From contig JACVRA010000246.1 of NCBI GenBank assembly GCA_019828545.1, positions 248,001-312,000 of the forward strand: DNA of 64,000 nt. The letters are read 5' to 3'. The notes under the pieces are model-generated. The model was not told the origin of the DNA. It did not search any database and was given only the letters and a program-made list of their open reading frames with translations. The position numbers and the translations under genes were made by a program. How positions within the stretch are numbered: the stretch's first letter is position 1; each line of letters begins with the position of its first letter. Source of the stretch: Paracamarosporium sp. OC-R06-R3 (lineage: Eukaryota; Ascomycota; Dothideomycetes; Pleosporales; Didymosphaeriaceae). Below are positions 21,883-34,100 of the stretch, piece after piece.

Positions 21883-23889
21883 ATGCTCGGCGACGCGAAG
21901 CTAAACTCTCTAGATACTCGCCTAGAGCAGTTCAAATTCAGCAATACAAACAGCCAGCATGAGCTACAGGTATAACCTTTCCATACAATCACAAATAATG
22001 TCTCCTCTGACGACTTGCTAGACGCTCCTCAAAGAATACAGTCAGCTACTAGAGGACTACAGAGCGCTTAGGAATATTAAAGTGTCTGAGCCGACTGCCA
22101 ACGGTGTATCAAGCGCTTCCACACCAGTAAACGAGAAACTCCGCAATCCCTACGTTCTTGTCCTCATTGACGGCAATGGATACATTGTACGTGCTTCCGA
22201 CCTTCTTAACACTTCTAACTGCTTTTTCTGATTGATAAACTCACAGTTCAACGATGAGCTAGTTAAAGATAAAGAGGAAGGCGGTATGCGTGCAGCGCGC
22301 ATGTTGAACGATGTTGTTGAAAAGTTTCTTCGAGAGCATCCACAGGCCCGCGACTCGCGCGTTGTTGTACGCATATACGCTGATGTCACAAACTTGTCGA
22401 AGCAGCTTGCGAAAACGAAGTTGCTTGGACTGGAAAAGCGGAGCTTGATGCCGTTTGCTGCGGGATTCACAAGAGCGATCGGTCATTTCGATTTCGTAGA
22501 CGCACTGGATGAGGAGGGAACAAGATTTAAGGTCAGAGGTAAGTTGATCATAATCGGGGCACAGGCGCAGCTAGATGTCGTTGCGCGTAACATGATATAC
22601 ATATCACAGAAGTGGGCCATGCGCAACATGTACAGGCTGCTACTTTAGCGATGGATAGATAGAAGTGCTGACGAGTTTGCAGAAACTTTCAAGTTAGCCG
22701 CAGAAGATACCGCTTGCAGCCATATACTATTCGCCGCTTGCCATGGTAAGTCTTGCCCGCGTAATACGTCAATCTGCTTTCTTGTCTGTAAATACGTCTT
22801 CTCAATGCATTGCGCCATATCGACAAAGCATGTACTGACGAACACGCCTAGACACTAGTTATATACCTCAACTGATACCATATAACGGTCTTCAGAACAA
22901 AATTACACTTGTACAAGGTGCTGGATTTGACACGGACTTCTATCAATTGGGTCTAACAATTGCCCAATTTCCTACCATCTTCCGGTGGTCTGAACTAACT
23001 CCATCTCTAAATGCGACCAAAGGATCAACAACAACACGAACGGACCCCTTGACTAAAGCTACGGCATCTGCTCGAGGCGCTCAAAGGACTATGGCCCTAG
23101 AACGAGACGACTGGCGCCATAAGCCCATCAACACCGATAGCATATCGTTTGATTCGAATGGTGTCATCGTTGGAATTCCCGACTTTACTTCTGACGCCCC
23201 TCCCACAGCAAAGGACGGAAACAAAAAACAAAAGGTTTGCAAATACTTTCAGAAAGTAAGTGCGCAGACTTTCTTTTTCAGAGCAGTTTGGCTAATCTAA
23301 ACAGGGCTTCTGCCGCTGGGGAAACAAGTGCAGCTTTGTCCACGTTCCTGATCATGTCGTTCCTACTTCTCAAACACCTTCAACAACCATGACCTCCGGA
23401 GTCGATCGCAAGAACATATCATCCTACCTCCCAAGTACAGTCCAACCAGGTTTTATTGCCCTCAATAAAGATGGCTACCGTCTCGATACTTACATCCGTC
23501 CTCCGACTGCCAACGAATGGCTTACTTACAACTCGCGATTTCGTAAACAGAAGCCCTGCAATGCGCATCATCTCTCTGGTACCTGCACGAACTTCAATTG
23601 TCCGTTCGATCATCACCCCCTCGAAGTCGAGACGCAGCATTGTTTGGAGTATGTACTGAAATGTGCTCCGTGCCCACGGAACGGTGCGTGCAGGGATAAG
23701 GATTGCTTTCATGGGCATATCTGTCAAAAAGATGGTTGTGTGGGCTTCGCAAGAGGTTGTAAAATGAAGGCAGACGCCCATAACGCGGACCTGAAGCTGG
23801 CGAGTATGGTCCCAGCTGTTGCGGATGAGAATGTCCATGATGATATTCTTGGAATGGATATTGGCGAGGCGTACCAGGGGTCGTGGTAG
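21883..23889 (+). CDS. NYN/PIN-like nuclease-fold protein with CCCH zinc fingers
   Basis: 531 residues in six exons: 21883-21969, 22022-22186, 22247-22538, 22683-22745, 22852-23255 and 23305-23889. Introns are 52, 60, 144, 106 and 49 nt. An N-terminal coiled-coil-like segment is followed by a PIN/NYN-like domain: YVLVLIDGNGYIFNDELVKD, VVVRIYADVTNL, FDFVDALDEEG, ETFKLAAEDTACSHILFAAC and HDTSYIPQLIPY. Acidic residues sit where this fold places metal ligands. The C-terminus holds at least three CCCH fingers: CKYFQKGFCRWGNKCSFVH, CNAHHLSGTCTNFNCPFDH and CAPCPRNGACRDKDCFHGH. This domain pair is a fungal family annotated as CCCH zinc-finger protein, with presumed RNA binding and no known target. 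Intron 3 is unusually long and stays open for about 36 codons, so a retained-intron isoform ending at 22648 is possible. Confidence 0.88.
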
Positions 23890-24307
23890 ATGAGGTATGC
23901 GTGGTCTGGTGTTCGTAACTGAAGGGCTGAGAGCAAATGCGCATACGGTTTGTCAATTTGATGGTACCCAACTTCCATGAAACTAGATATAGATGACTTA
24001 AATTCCAAGATATACATAAATTCGAGGAAGTACTAGAAATCTCCTCGAGAAAGTTAACAGTACAATATCGAAAATAAATAATTGGTTATTTTCGATAGAA
24101 ACTCGTATCGAGCGTTTGAAGACTCGTTTCAATGCCAGACTTAACGTGTATGCTACTAAAATCTATGTTCAAGAGGTTTAACAATCATGTGGGAACGGAA
24201 AGAGTTATGCAGACGCTTTCTATTGTCCGTTAATGAATTTTTTTTTCTATCTAGCCTACCCGCATATTAGCTGGAGCATATCTCCCTCTCAAGAAGTCCC
24301 AACCTTA
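23890..24307. other. Convergent 3' intergenic stretch, nothing seen
   Basis: 418 A/T-rich bases between two convergent genes; no gene or repeat recognised. Confidence 0.5.
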
Positions 24308-25348
24308 CTAACTATAAAAGTTACCAAAGACCTTGCTCAGCAGATGCTCTCCATACGTATTCCCTTCATGTATCGGCTTCCTCCCACTTCTTTCCACGCA
24401 TTGTTCGAGTGGCTTAACTACCGCCTCGAAATTCGGTTCAAAGAAGAACGGAACCGATACCCTGAATCCATCCCCATGGTGAACCACCCTATGCCTCGTA
24501 CTCTCCCAGAGCCCGTTAGTCCACCGCTCAATCATGTCTCCGATGTTGACTACAAAGGCGCCCGGGATAGGATCTGCATTGAGCCAGGTTTTTCCGTCTT
24601 TCAGCAAGACTTGGAGTGCACCAGGCGTGGGGTCGGCAAGAAGGAGCGTTACGCAACCATAGTCTGTGTGCTCGCCACAAGAAAGCTCTGCGATGTCGGC
24701 GTCAGGACTGATCGGTGTGGTGAGTTTGGGATAACCGATGAGACGCATGACCCAGAAACTTTGGGAGGTGTTGCGGACGAAAATCTCAGAATCTTCGGTG
24801 GCTGAGGTTGGACTAGTGTTTGTTTCTGGGGAAGGCAGATCGAGAGCTTGGCCCATAGCGCGTACGAGTGCCGTACCGACGTTCTGCAGCTGATCAATGT
24901 ATTCCAGGTACACAGATTTCAGCTCTTTGGGTTTCTCAGGCCATAGATTGTTCCCTTGGAGCGTACATCGCGAGTTCGGTCCGCCACTTCCTTGTTCCCG
25001 AGGTGCATGGTCCCATTCACGATAGAGATCAATCGCTTCGTGCATGTCCTTCTTGCCCTGTGTGACGTTTTCGCCCATACCTTGGTATCCTCTCGCACCG
25101 TCACCGCCCTCAGGACCACCCGCATCGTGTCGTTTAATCTTGTTTTTCTCTTCGCCCGGCAAGGCGAAGAACTGCCGTGCTAGAGAGACGACATCTTCAA
25201 GCTTTGCTTGGGGTATTCCGTGGCCGGTGAGATAGAAGAAGCCGAATTTAGTGCATGCATGGTTGATGGAAAGCGCGACTTGCTTACGACTTTCCAGAGT
25301 CGATGAGGCGTCCAGGAAGGGAGAAATGTTTATCACTGGAAGGGACAT
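24308..25348 (-). CDS. 2-oxoglutarate/Fe(II)-dependent dioxygenase (isopenicillin-N-synthase-like)
   Basis: Single-exon, 346-residue soluble enzyme with the DIOX_N region (PVINISPFLD, KFGFFYLTGHGIP) and the 2OG-FeII_Oxy domain. The iron facial triad is His227 and Asp229 in CGEHTDYGCVTLL plus His286 in STRHRVVHHG. The 2-oxoglutarate anchor is Arg296/Ser298 in GFRVSVPFFFEPN. Length and motifs are complete, so the enzyme is likely active. The substrate cannot be told from sequence: relatives include fungal gibberellin, thymine-7-hydroxylase and flavonoid-like oxygenases. No biosynthetic neighbours are present, so a secondary-metabolite role is not supported here. Confidence 0.92.
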   Translation of the reverse strand: MSLPVINISPFLDASSTLESRKQVALSINHACTKFGFFYLTGHGIPQAKLEDVVSLARQFFALPGEEKNKIKRHDAGGPEGGDGARGYQGMGENVTQGKKDMHEAIDLYREWDHAPREQGSGGPNSRCTLQGNNLWPEKPKELKSVYLEYIDQLQNVGTALVRAMGQALDLPSPETNTSPTSATEDSEIFVRNTSQSFWVMRLIGYPKLTTPISPDADIAELSCGEHTDYGCVTLLLADPTPGALQVLLKDGKTWLNADPIPGAFVVNIGDMIERWTNGLWESTRHRVVHHGDGFRVSVPFFFEPNFEAVVKPLEQCVERSGRKPIHEGNTYGEHLLSKVFGNFYS

Positions 25349-26143
25349 GATTGGTTGCGGAGCGCTGCCAATGAATTGGTGTAGCGTGTTCTGGCGGCCT
25401 ATGTCGAGATGCTAAACACCGTTTAGGTAGTGTTTCTGAATATTCTAAAGCTTTTACGTATTTCGAAATCGTGTATTCCTGAATGCTCGATGAGACGTCC
25501 AAGTGCCCCCGAACCAACCTCTTAGACTGCGAATGGTAGGTTCTGTCGTCGCTTGGAGTAGCTCCTGTGATCGATGTCTGCAATGGGTGTTTACTAGTCC
25601 TGTCGAGCATGGATCTAATGGTTCAGAAGCAGCCAACTGTCAAGTTAGTAGCGTATCTTTCACTTGCGTGATCCAGGTCACCTAACTCGTTTGTGGCAGG
25701 TGTAGTATTAGTTATCGGCTCAAAGAACAAGCGTTCCGCAACGTCGCAGAGGGGGCTAGCTGCTACCCCGCCCCCGTCCTGTCGCCTCGTCAGCGCAACC
25801 ACTATCACCCTCTGAGAAAATAACCGCCCTCCATGGAATACCTCCTACAGCCAAGCCATCAACCTATATCAACAGCTGATCGTTATGTGGGTGCGACCAT
25901 GTCAGCTGTGCTAGATCGGAGAAACGTGACGTCACTACCATCAACAAGTTTGAGGTTTGGTCGATTGAATGCTCATTTTATGTTATCTTATTTACCATGC
26001 TCTAGCCGAAACTCTACGCGCCAAAGACACTTGTTGTTTTGGATGCAATCGTTCTTCGAAGCAGATCTCCTTCAGATAGTTGTTGAGTGCTCGTGCCAAA
26101 GTAGGCCAGCGACATTGTGGTATCATGCATTGCCGAAAATTCT
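25349..26143. other. Intergenic, no gene seen
   Basis: 795 bases upstream of the dioxygenase and downstream of the GMPPA-like gene. Only short antisense frames; no motif I would rely on. Confidence 0.5.
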
Positions 26144-27761
26144 TCACATAATGACCTCGTTCGAGACATCCTGTGTTCCACATCAGCGAATGTAACAAGA
26201 ACAGTTAACAAGACACTTACCCTCTTCAGCTCCTTGTAAGGGAGACACACGCAGTTCTGTACGCGAACCTCATCCCCAACACCACACTCCTTGCCCAGGA
26301 TAGTGATGCTCTGTACCTTGACGCCATTCTTGACGATGCTCGTGCTGTGGCTAGTAATTGGCGTAGGCGTACCTTCAACACGCGCCCAAGCACCAATCTT
26401 GCTGTGCCATCCCACAATAGCATACATAACGCATGCATCGTGTTTGATCTCAGAATCCTCGAGCACAATCGTCTCCTTAACACGGACACCAGCACCGATG
26501 ATGGAACGAGCGCCGATAGAGACGTTGGGGCCGATTTTGGCTGTGGGGTCAACCTGTGCAGAAGGGTGGATGTACACGGGCGGGATGATGTTTGCAGAGG
26601 GCTTGGCGAGCTCTTCCGAGCCAGTCTGGAAAGCCTTCGTGAGGTACAGAGCGTTAGCTGGAACGGCAGAGCCAGCGGTCTTGATCTGACGCCAGAAATC
26701 CTTAGTCTCAAGGACGAAAAACTGCCTGCTGTCTGCAATGTCGGAAAGGACATCCTGCTCTAGCCGGACGACAGTTGTCTCCTTATCCTCGTCCTCGTCA
26801 TCTTGACCCTGGTAGTAGGATGACTCGAGGTTCTCAGAGGAGGGATATGAGAGGAGGCGAGGGCGCTCGGTGCGGCGCTTGATGGCGCTGCGGATGGCGG
26901 GGAAGATACACTCGGTTGCAAAGAGGTAGACACCGCAGTTGATCAGGTTGGAAATCTGACCTTCGGGCTTCTCAACATAGTGAAGAACACGCTTCGTGTG
27001 GGTATCTGACACAATGCAACCAAAGTTGTTGGCCGACTCGGTTGCAACTCTCGTACCCAGCATGACCGCCTCAGCATCCTTGTCTTCGAACAGCTTGAGC
27101 ATGTCATTGAGCGGGAACGACGAGCAGACGTCGGCGTTCAAGACGAAGAATCTGTCTGGCTTGCCCTTCAGGATCACGTCGCGGAAGTGATACAGACCAC
27201 CTGCGGTGCCCAATGCCTGGTATTCTCGGAGGTACTTGACGGTGAGCTGTGGGAAGCTGTTGGAGATGGTGTTGATAAAGGGCTGGAAGACGGACTCTTC
27301 GTAGTAGCCGACTATGAAGACTTCCTTGATCTCGGGAACGTTCGTAATGGCGCGGAAGCAGTGCTCGATGATGGGGTGACCGGCTACAGGGAAGAGGGGC
27401 TGTCGGTGGGTTAGCAATGTTGGCAGCTCCAGTCGTGTTGAATCGTCGTCTTTGAGAAGCATCCGTGGTGACGATAGCACTCAATGTTCTGCTCTTGTAT
27501 GCATCGAGCCCCAGTCTCTTTTCATCCCTGGATGCACCCTCAACCATTTCGTGGCAATCACCCCACCATGAAATTTACTCGCAATTCTTTGATACTGGTA
27601 ACTCCAAGCACAATTAAACTGAGACTCACTTTGGGCAGCTCCATAGACAACGGCCTGAACCTAGTACCACGAGAGGGCCCTCCGACCAGAATAACAGCTT
27701 TGGTAGTCTTCGTAGCGCCCCCCTTGGGCCTGCTTGCAAGCGACGGTGGCTGGAGACTCAT
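26144..27761 (-). CDS. GDP-mannose pyrophosphorylase A-like protein (GMPPA)
   Basis: Nucleotidyltransferase plus left-handed beta-helix protein of the GMPPA branch, which in animals is the regulatory partner of the catalytic B subunit (yeast Psa1/Vig9). Exons: 27761-27630, 27399-26221 and 26170-26144. Introns are 230 and 50 nt; the product is 445 residues. The nucleotide loop reads ILVGGPSRGTRFRPLS. Joining intron 1 gives ELPKPLFPVAGHPIIEHC; LREYQALGTAGGLYHF follows. C-terminal hexapeptide repeats include YIHPSAQVDPTAKIGPNVSI. The last tiny exon supplies DVSNEVIM, giving the usual KELKRDVSNEVIM end. The first intron is long for this locus. It would act in the cytosol in supplying GDP-mannose for glycosylation. 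Confidence 0.93.
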
Positions 27762-28154
27762 TTTGACGAAATGTACGAGTTCTTGGTGCTGATGAGAGAG
27801 TTGCAGAGAAAGTTGGTGGCAAGAGGAGAAGAGGACACGGTGAGGTTGGAATGGTTCTGGACGCACAACTGTCGGACCCTTGAAATTCAATAGCGCTGCC
27901 CAGTCCCACGACCGCGTGGGGCGGTGAGTGGTCTTGGCAGCCTGTTGTGAGCCGCACTCTTCCCCGCGATACGTTTCGGTTCCGAGTTAGCGTACCCTTG
28001 CTTCAATGCCCAACCTACAATCCCTTTTTGTCTGGAGTCGCACGAAAGGCTCAATTCCGGATAACACCGCACCCAATTTTTTATCAATGTAACAACCTAT
28101 TATACATGTACACTTACAGTTGTTTACATATATACAGTGACCCGGGAAACACAG
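27762..28154. promoter_or_regulatory. Upstream region of GMPPA-like gene
   Basis: 393 bases between two minus-strand genes; leader and promoter of the GMPPA-like gene plus the COQ5 3' UTR. Nothing else seen. Confidence 0.45.
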
Positions 28155-29166
28155 TTACGCTGGCTTCACGCCTTTGTGTATAGCTGCAATCCCGCCTGTC
28201 AAGTCTTCCCAACCTTGCCCAGGCACCAAGAATCCTGCGTTCTTGATCATGTCCCTGAACTCTGTTTGGCTAGGGAACCTCTCGATACTCTCCACCAGGT
28301 ACTGGTAGCTGTCCCTGTCACCAGCAACCAATTGCCCAATCAAAGGGATCGCACTGAAACTCCAGCGCTTGTATACGGCGTCGAACAGGCCGTTGTTAAC
28401 CTTGGAAAACTCGAGAACGGCAAAGACACCGCCGGGTTTCAACACCCGGTATGCTTCTCGTATTGCTGCCTCCTTGTGTGTGAAGTTCCTGATACCGAAG
28501 GCGACGGTGTAGAGATCGATGCTACTGTCCGGAATCATGTCTAGCTTCTCCGCATTCGCTTCGATGAAGTTGAGACGCGGGGACCGGGCATATGGAGTCT
28601 CGAGCGCGCGTTTCCTGCCCTCGGCTAACATGTCCGGATTAATATCCGCGACTGTGACTTTGGTGTGCGCGTCGTTGTTGATGGTCGAAGCATGGTCGAG
28701 CATACGAAACGCGATGTCGCCCGTGCCTCCAGCAATGTCGAGAATGCTCCAGCCCTTCTGTTCACTCGGTCCAGATGTAAGAGGATTGCGGCCAGGGTTT
28801 AGATTTCGTACGAAGTGGTCTTTCCAGAGACGATGGATGCCGAGAGACATCAGGTCGTTCATGGTATCGTAGGACGAGGCGACCGAGGAGAAGACGCCGC
28901 GCACTGTTCGAGTCAGCTTCACCCAAGCTCAATCGATACCAGAACATACCCTTCTGCTCCTTGAGGGCCTCTGCAATCGTCTCGAACCCAAAATGCGTAG
29001 TCCCATCCCCATTCTGCGCAGTTTTCGGTGGCGTTTGCTGCTGCTGTGCCTGCCTCACCGTGCATGAAAAGCACCTGGACTGCTCCCTCTCCACGGAGCG
29101 CAGCCCTCGCCTGCTACCCCTAAGCAACTGTCTCCTGAATAGCGTTCTCGCTGGTTGCGCGCTCAT
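28155..29166 (-). CDS. COQ5: 2-methoxy-6-polyprenyl-1,4-benzoquinol methylase, mitochondrial
   Basis: SAM-dependent C-methyltransferase of ubiquinone synthesis. Two exons: 29166-28950 and 28903-28155; the intron is 46 nt; the product is 321 residues. The Arg-rich N-terminus (MSAQPARTLFRRQLLRGSRR) fits mitochondrial import. The UbiE/COQ5 family motifs are present: VRGVFSSVASSYDTMNDLMS, GIHRLWKD, SILDIAGGTGDIAFRM (SAM loop), VAFGIRNFTHKEAAIREAYR, VLKPGGVFAVLEFSKV and a C-terminal LTGGIAAIHKG. Divergent from the BCKDH E1-alpha gene across 225 bp with a CACGTG at 29224-29229, so two mitochondrial enzymes share a promoter. Confidence 0.96.
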
Positions 29167-29391
29167 GTTTGCTGGTGGTTGATCTCACGACTACTTGGCG
29201 TGAACTTTCCTAGACCGCGCTGGCACGTGCGACACTACATGCGGCTGTGACTAAGCTGACGTGGGACAGGGATCTTGGATGATGGCGGCTGAGCCGACGC
29301 TGACCGAACCGAGCTCCAACATCACTCCCCAGACTGTCCCGCGAGACTAAATCCCCGCTGGCGCCGGAGTCCACAATGTAGATTCACCACA

Positions 29392-30946
29392 ATGTCACTT
29401 CGTTCTGTGCCGCGAAGGTTAGGCACGAGAGCTCTGACAAGACCTTTGTTGTGTCCCAATGCCTCACAAGCGCCTCTGAGAGTCTTGCCTGGCTGGCAGA
29501 CATGCAGGAATGTTGCTTCGACACCAACCGCGGAGAAGTACGCATTTGAACGCATACATGATTTTAGAGGTGATTCGCTAATCAGAACCATAGGGTCTTG
29601 TTTCCTGGCGCGTTGAACAGCGAGTTCACAAATAACCTCGAATTCCTGCGGCCATCTACGAACAAAGCCATATCCACGTTTCGGGTCGTAAACCAATATG
29701 GGCAGGTATTGGATGAGGAAAGAGGTGTAGACACCACTGACGAAGAGGCCTTGGAGCTATATCAGCATATGGTGCGCTGTATGAAACTGCTTTGATCTTC
29801 GTTAGCATCAAACGTTTGGCTAATTGTTTCAGTGAACATAATGGACTTGATCATGTTTGAAGCACAACGGCAAGGACGACTCAGTTTTTACATGGTACGA
29901 CCCAATCTCTGCATCATTTTCAACATCTCGCTTACAGACTCTAGGTCTCCACCGGCGAAGAAGGCATAACAGTTGGCTCCGCTAGCGCTCTCAACTCCTC
30001 CGACCCCGTCTTCTGCCAGTACCGTGAAGCTGGTGTTTTCATGCAGCGCGGCTACACCCTCGATCAATTCATGGCTCAACTCTTCTCCAACTGTGAAGAC
30101 TCTGGTCGTGGTAGAAATATGCCTGTCCACTACGGCAGCCGCGAACTCAACATTCGCACCGTCTCCTCTACACTTGCGACACAGCTACCCCACGCCGCTG
30201 GTGCAGCATATGCCTTAAAACTGCAGAATCAACAGAACCCGGACGTCGAACCTCGTGTAGCCGTCACATACTTCGGTGAAGGTGCCGCGAGTGAGGGCGA
30301 TTTCCACGCTGCGTTAAACATTGCTGCAACGAGACAGGCGCCGTGTATCTTCATATGCAGGAACAACGGGTACGCTATATCGACTCCTACAAGTGACCAA
30401 TATAGAGGAGATGGCATTGCGAGTCGAGGTGCGGGATATGGCATCGACACCCTCCGCGTGGACGGTAATGACATCTTCGCCGTACGCACAGCCACTAAAG
30501 AAGCGCGCCGTCTCGCCCTTACTGCCGGTGGCAAACCGGTCCTTATTGAAATGATGGCGTACCGTGTTGGTCACCACTCCACGTCCGACGACTCGTATGC
30601 GTATCGCCAGAAAGTCGAAGTTGAGGATTGGAAGCGCCGCGATAACCCCATTACCCGGTTACGCAAGTGGCTTGAACAACGAGATCTGTGGAACGAAGAC
30701 AAGGAAAGGGATATGAGGAGTAAGCTGAGGAAGGACGTGCTTGCCGCGTTCGACAGGGCCGAAAAGAAAAAGAAGCCCAAGATCAGACACGCATTTGATG
30801 ACGTGTGGGAGGAGATTACAGAAGAGCAGAGGGCACATGTAGCGGAGCTAAAAGACATACTGACGAGATACCCGAAGGAATACGATATCAGTCAGTATGA
30901 AGGTGGTTTAGAATCTTTGGACGAGCTTTTGGAGAAGAAGAAGTAA
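29392..30946 (+). CDS. Branched-chain 2-oxoacid dehydrogenase E1 alpha subunit, mitochondrial
   Basis: Thiamine-diphosphate-dependent subunit that decarboxylates 2-oxoacids of Leu, Ile and Val. Exons: 29392-29537, 29594-29778, 29833-29894 and 29945-30946; introns are 56, 54 and 50 nt; the product is 464 residues. A mitochondrial presequence (MSLRSVPRRLGTRALTRPLL) precedes VLFPGALNSEFTNNLEF. The apparent longer first frame past 29537 is not used because it would need a frameshift; the GTACGC donor restores the expected junction. Motifs: NIMDLIMFEAQRQGRLSFYM, the TPP site VTYFGEGAASEGDFHAALN ... CRNNGYAIST, and the phosphorylation-loop region VGHHSTSDDSYAYR. The terminal Lys-rich tail is ordinary. 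Confidence 0.95.
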
Positions 30947-31148
30947 AGGCGGAGAAACCTGAAAGAGGTCTTGTTCAGCGCAGCTTGTATGTGTGGCATG
31001 CTATCTGGATGAAGAAAAGTACAAGCGACGCGCTTGTTCAACTAGTCTATCATAGAGAGATCAACAATACCCTAAGTTCAAAGTCAATGCTCAATTCCAC
31101 CCAAGGAAGCCTAAGAGTCAATCCAAGCATGTCCCCACGTACGATTCC

Positions 31149-34100
31149 TCATGATCCTCGATACCTCCTCCCGTAGCCCCTCCACCTCATTGAAAACGCC
31201 ACTCCCACAACTGGCAGTACACTAACGAGCTCGCCCAGCCCAGCATACTTCGGCTCAATATGCCACACCCTGAAAGCACCCGACGCTAGTAGTACCGCCA
31301 CACTATTGTACACGAAGCTCCACACAAAATTGAGTACAATGCGGCGGAAAGCGGCCCGCGAGATATCGAGCAACACGCAGATGTCCAGCAAGTGCGGATT
31401 CATTAGGACAATGTCAGCTGCAGATTTGGCCACGTCGGAGCCCTGGTTGAGATGTACCCCAATAGCAGAAGCCTTGAGCGCGATTGCGTCGTTTGTGCCG
31501 TCGCCAACGAACATGACCGTCTTACCATCAGCTTGCAGGGCCTCAACGTAGGCTTTTTTGTCTGAAGGCTTGAGGCTGGATTTGACTAGGTTGAGTGGGA
31601 TGGACAGGGCTTTAGCAACGCTGGCGGCGGCTCCTTCGTGGTCACCGGTGATCATGTGAATACGGATATTACGATTGCGTAGATTCTCGATGGTGGCTTT
31701 AGCGGTAATGCGAACGGAAGATTTGAGGAAGAATTCCGCTCTGCGAACGCCATCGACAGTCAGGCAAAGGACTGTGTGATCGCCCTCGGCGTCGGTGCGG
31801 TCAATGTGAGAGGGGTCAATGCCCAGCCAGGCCGGGTTACCAGCTCGTATGAGATGGTTTCCATCTTTAGTCGTACCCTCAATGCCTTCTCCTGGGATAC
31901 TTTGGATGCTTTTCATGTCTACCGGGCGCACATAACTGTCAGTATCTGTCCCTATAGAGAAGGATTAGCAGAAGTTTTCCCAAGACAAGCAATAAAAAAG
32001 CCGACATACTGCGTGCCCAGTCATGGACTGCGACAGAAACTGGGTGTCTAGTGCCGCCAAGAAGTCCTAACAGGAGGCTTCTCACCTCTCTTTCGGAACC
32101 CTGATCATAGTTTCCTCTCCTATAGTAGACCACCGTCAGTTCAATAGCTGTGATGTGATCACCATAAACATACGTTACCGTGAGAATTCCCGTTGTTAGT
32201 GTGCCGGTTTTGTCGAAGACGATATCGGTAACACTACGAGCTGTTTCCAACTTCTGGGGATCTCTAAAGATGATTCCCGAGCGGGCAGCTACGCCGCTGG
32301 CAATAAGAACCACCATTGGCACGGCGAGGCCAATAGCACACGGGCAGGAGACCACGAACGTAGCTATGGCGTAGGTAAAGGCCTTGATTGCAGCAGAACT
32401 GGTGCTGCGGTGATTGTGATACCTAGCATGGGCGGGCGAATCAGTAGGTCGATCATTAAAAACATTATCCCGCCGTGATAGAAGAACCTACTTGTCAACA
32501 AGAACCCAGATGGTGAACACCAAAAGTGCTATCAGGATGATTGCAGGGACAAACCATGCTGCAACGCGGTCGGCGATCGCCTGGGCTTTCGGCTTGGTGA
32601 GCTCTGCATTCTCGACAAGACTCGCGATCTTGCTGACGCAATTTTCGTGTGGCAGCTTCGTCAGAGCCACGATAAGATTGCCGCTCCCGTTAACAGTTCC
32701 AGCATGCACCACCGACCCGCGACCTTTCGCAACAGGTAGAGCCTCTCCCGTTATCATAGATTCGTCAACTTCAGAGCCACCGTACACTACAGTACCATCG
32801 GTAACGATTCTACATTCTGGAAGCACTTTGAACCGGTCACCGTACTGTAGCAAGCGTGCGTCAATCAGACGGGTTTGCGGATCGCTGGGCGATGCCGACG
32901 GTAGAATCAAAAGCGCCTCGTCCACTTGAAGTGAGCGGAACGATACCTAAGGGAACAATTCAGCAAAGCTACTACACATACATTGTCCTAGAAAAACAAT
33001 GCATAGGCCGACAATGCTTGAATTGGACTTCACATCGGAGATGTAAGACTTATCTTGTGGTGAAATTAAGCACTCTGGAATAGGATACTTACCGACTTTG
33101 CTGCTCTGGAGCGGGCAAATTCACTGACGACTCGACCCAGGAGGATTAGGGTGACTAACAGGGTGGATGTTTCGAAGAACGAGCCGGTCTCGAGAGGGTG
33201 TCCCTTGATCTCCCGTATGTATGAAATGACGCTATATATGTATGATACAGTAGTACTGAGCGCTATCAGAGAGTCCATGTTAAAGATCCGAGTATGGATC
33301 AGTGTTCGGCAGGCACCTATACGGATTTCAGCATACTCCGGTGACCCAGGATGCACAATGCAAAGGCCTCCTCACCAGGGAAAAATTCCCATACTGCAAT
33401 GATTTGGACGACACTTGCAAACGCCAGGGAGAGGTGCGCGTAGATGAGATCCCCGTGGTTGACTGGCCCCCACGCGACTACAACCACTGGAATGGTAAAA
33501 ATGACAGCCAAGAAAAAGATCAAACAGGCGTGGTTTGTTTGTCTTACTCCAACTGCAACACTAGGATGTGGAGTTGGTGGTGCTAGCGGCAATTCCTTTC
33601 CTACCCATTGTTCATAGTAGCGCAGCACATCCCGCGCGCCGATCCTCTTCGCGTTGTAATGAATGCGCACGGTATGCTGTGACTGCAACAATACCGCCCT
33701 TCGTTTGTCTTTTGAGGACACTTCGGCTTCGTTGGCAATTGCACCTTTATGATACGGCGATGGCGTAGATGTTCGACTATCCCGAGGCGCTGCGCTGTTG
33801 CGACCACTGAATATACGAGGAGCCCAAGCCGACTTAACATTCGGTTCCACGAAGTCTATACCATAAGGTCTGCCTGCCTATAAGGCAGATGAGAAGTTAG
33901 CGAGAGCGAATGAGTATAGTGACCAGAACAGGGTCTAGGTACTTGGTATTACCCGGGATTGGTGAGAAGATATGGGGTGATAGAACTCGAGCTTACCTGA
34001 TATATCTCTGTTGAGTTATCGACAATAATCTCGAGGACCTGTCCGTCGGGCTGGAAGTGTTGCTTGAACGTGTACCCCGTGGCAGCCGTGAGCTTTTTCC

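Noticed and set aside
29538..29616. Longer first frame of the BCKDH E1-alpha gene
   Set aside because: It runs into a stop and the next exon is out of frame; the GTACGC donor at 29538 gives the expected junction.
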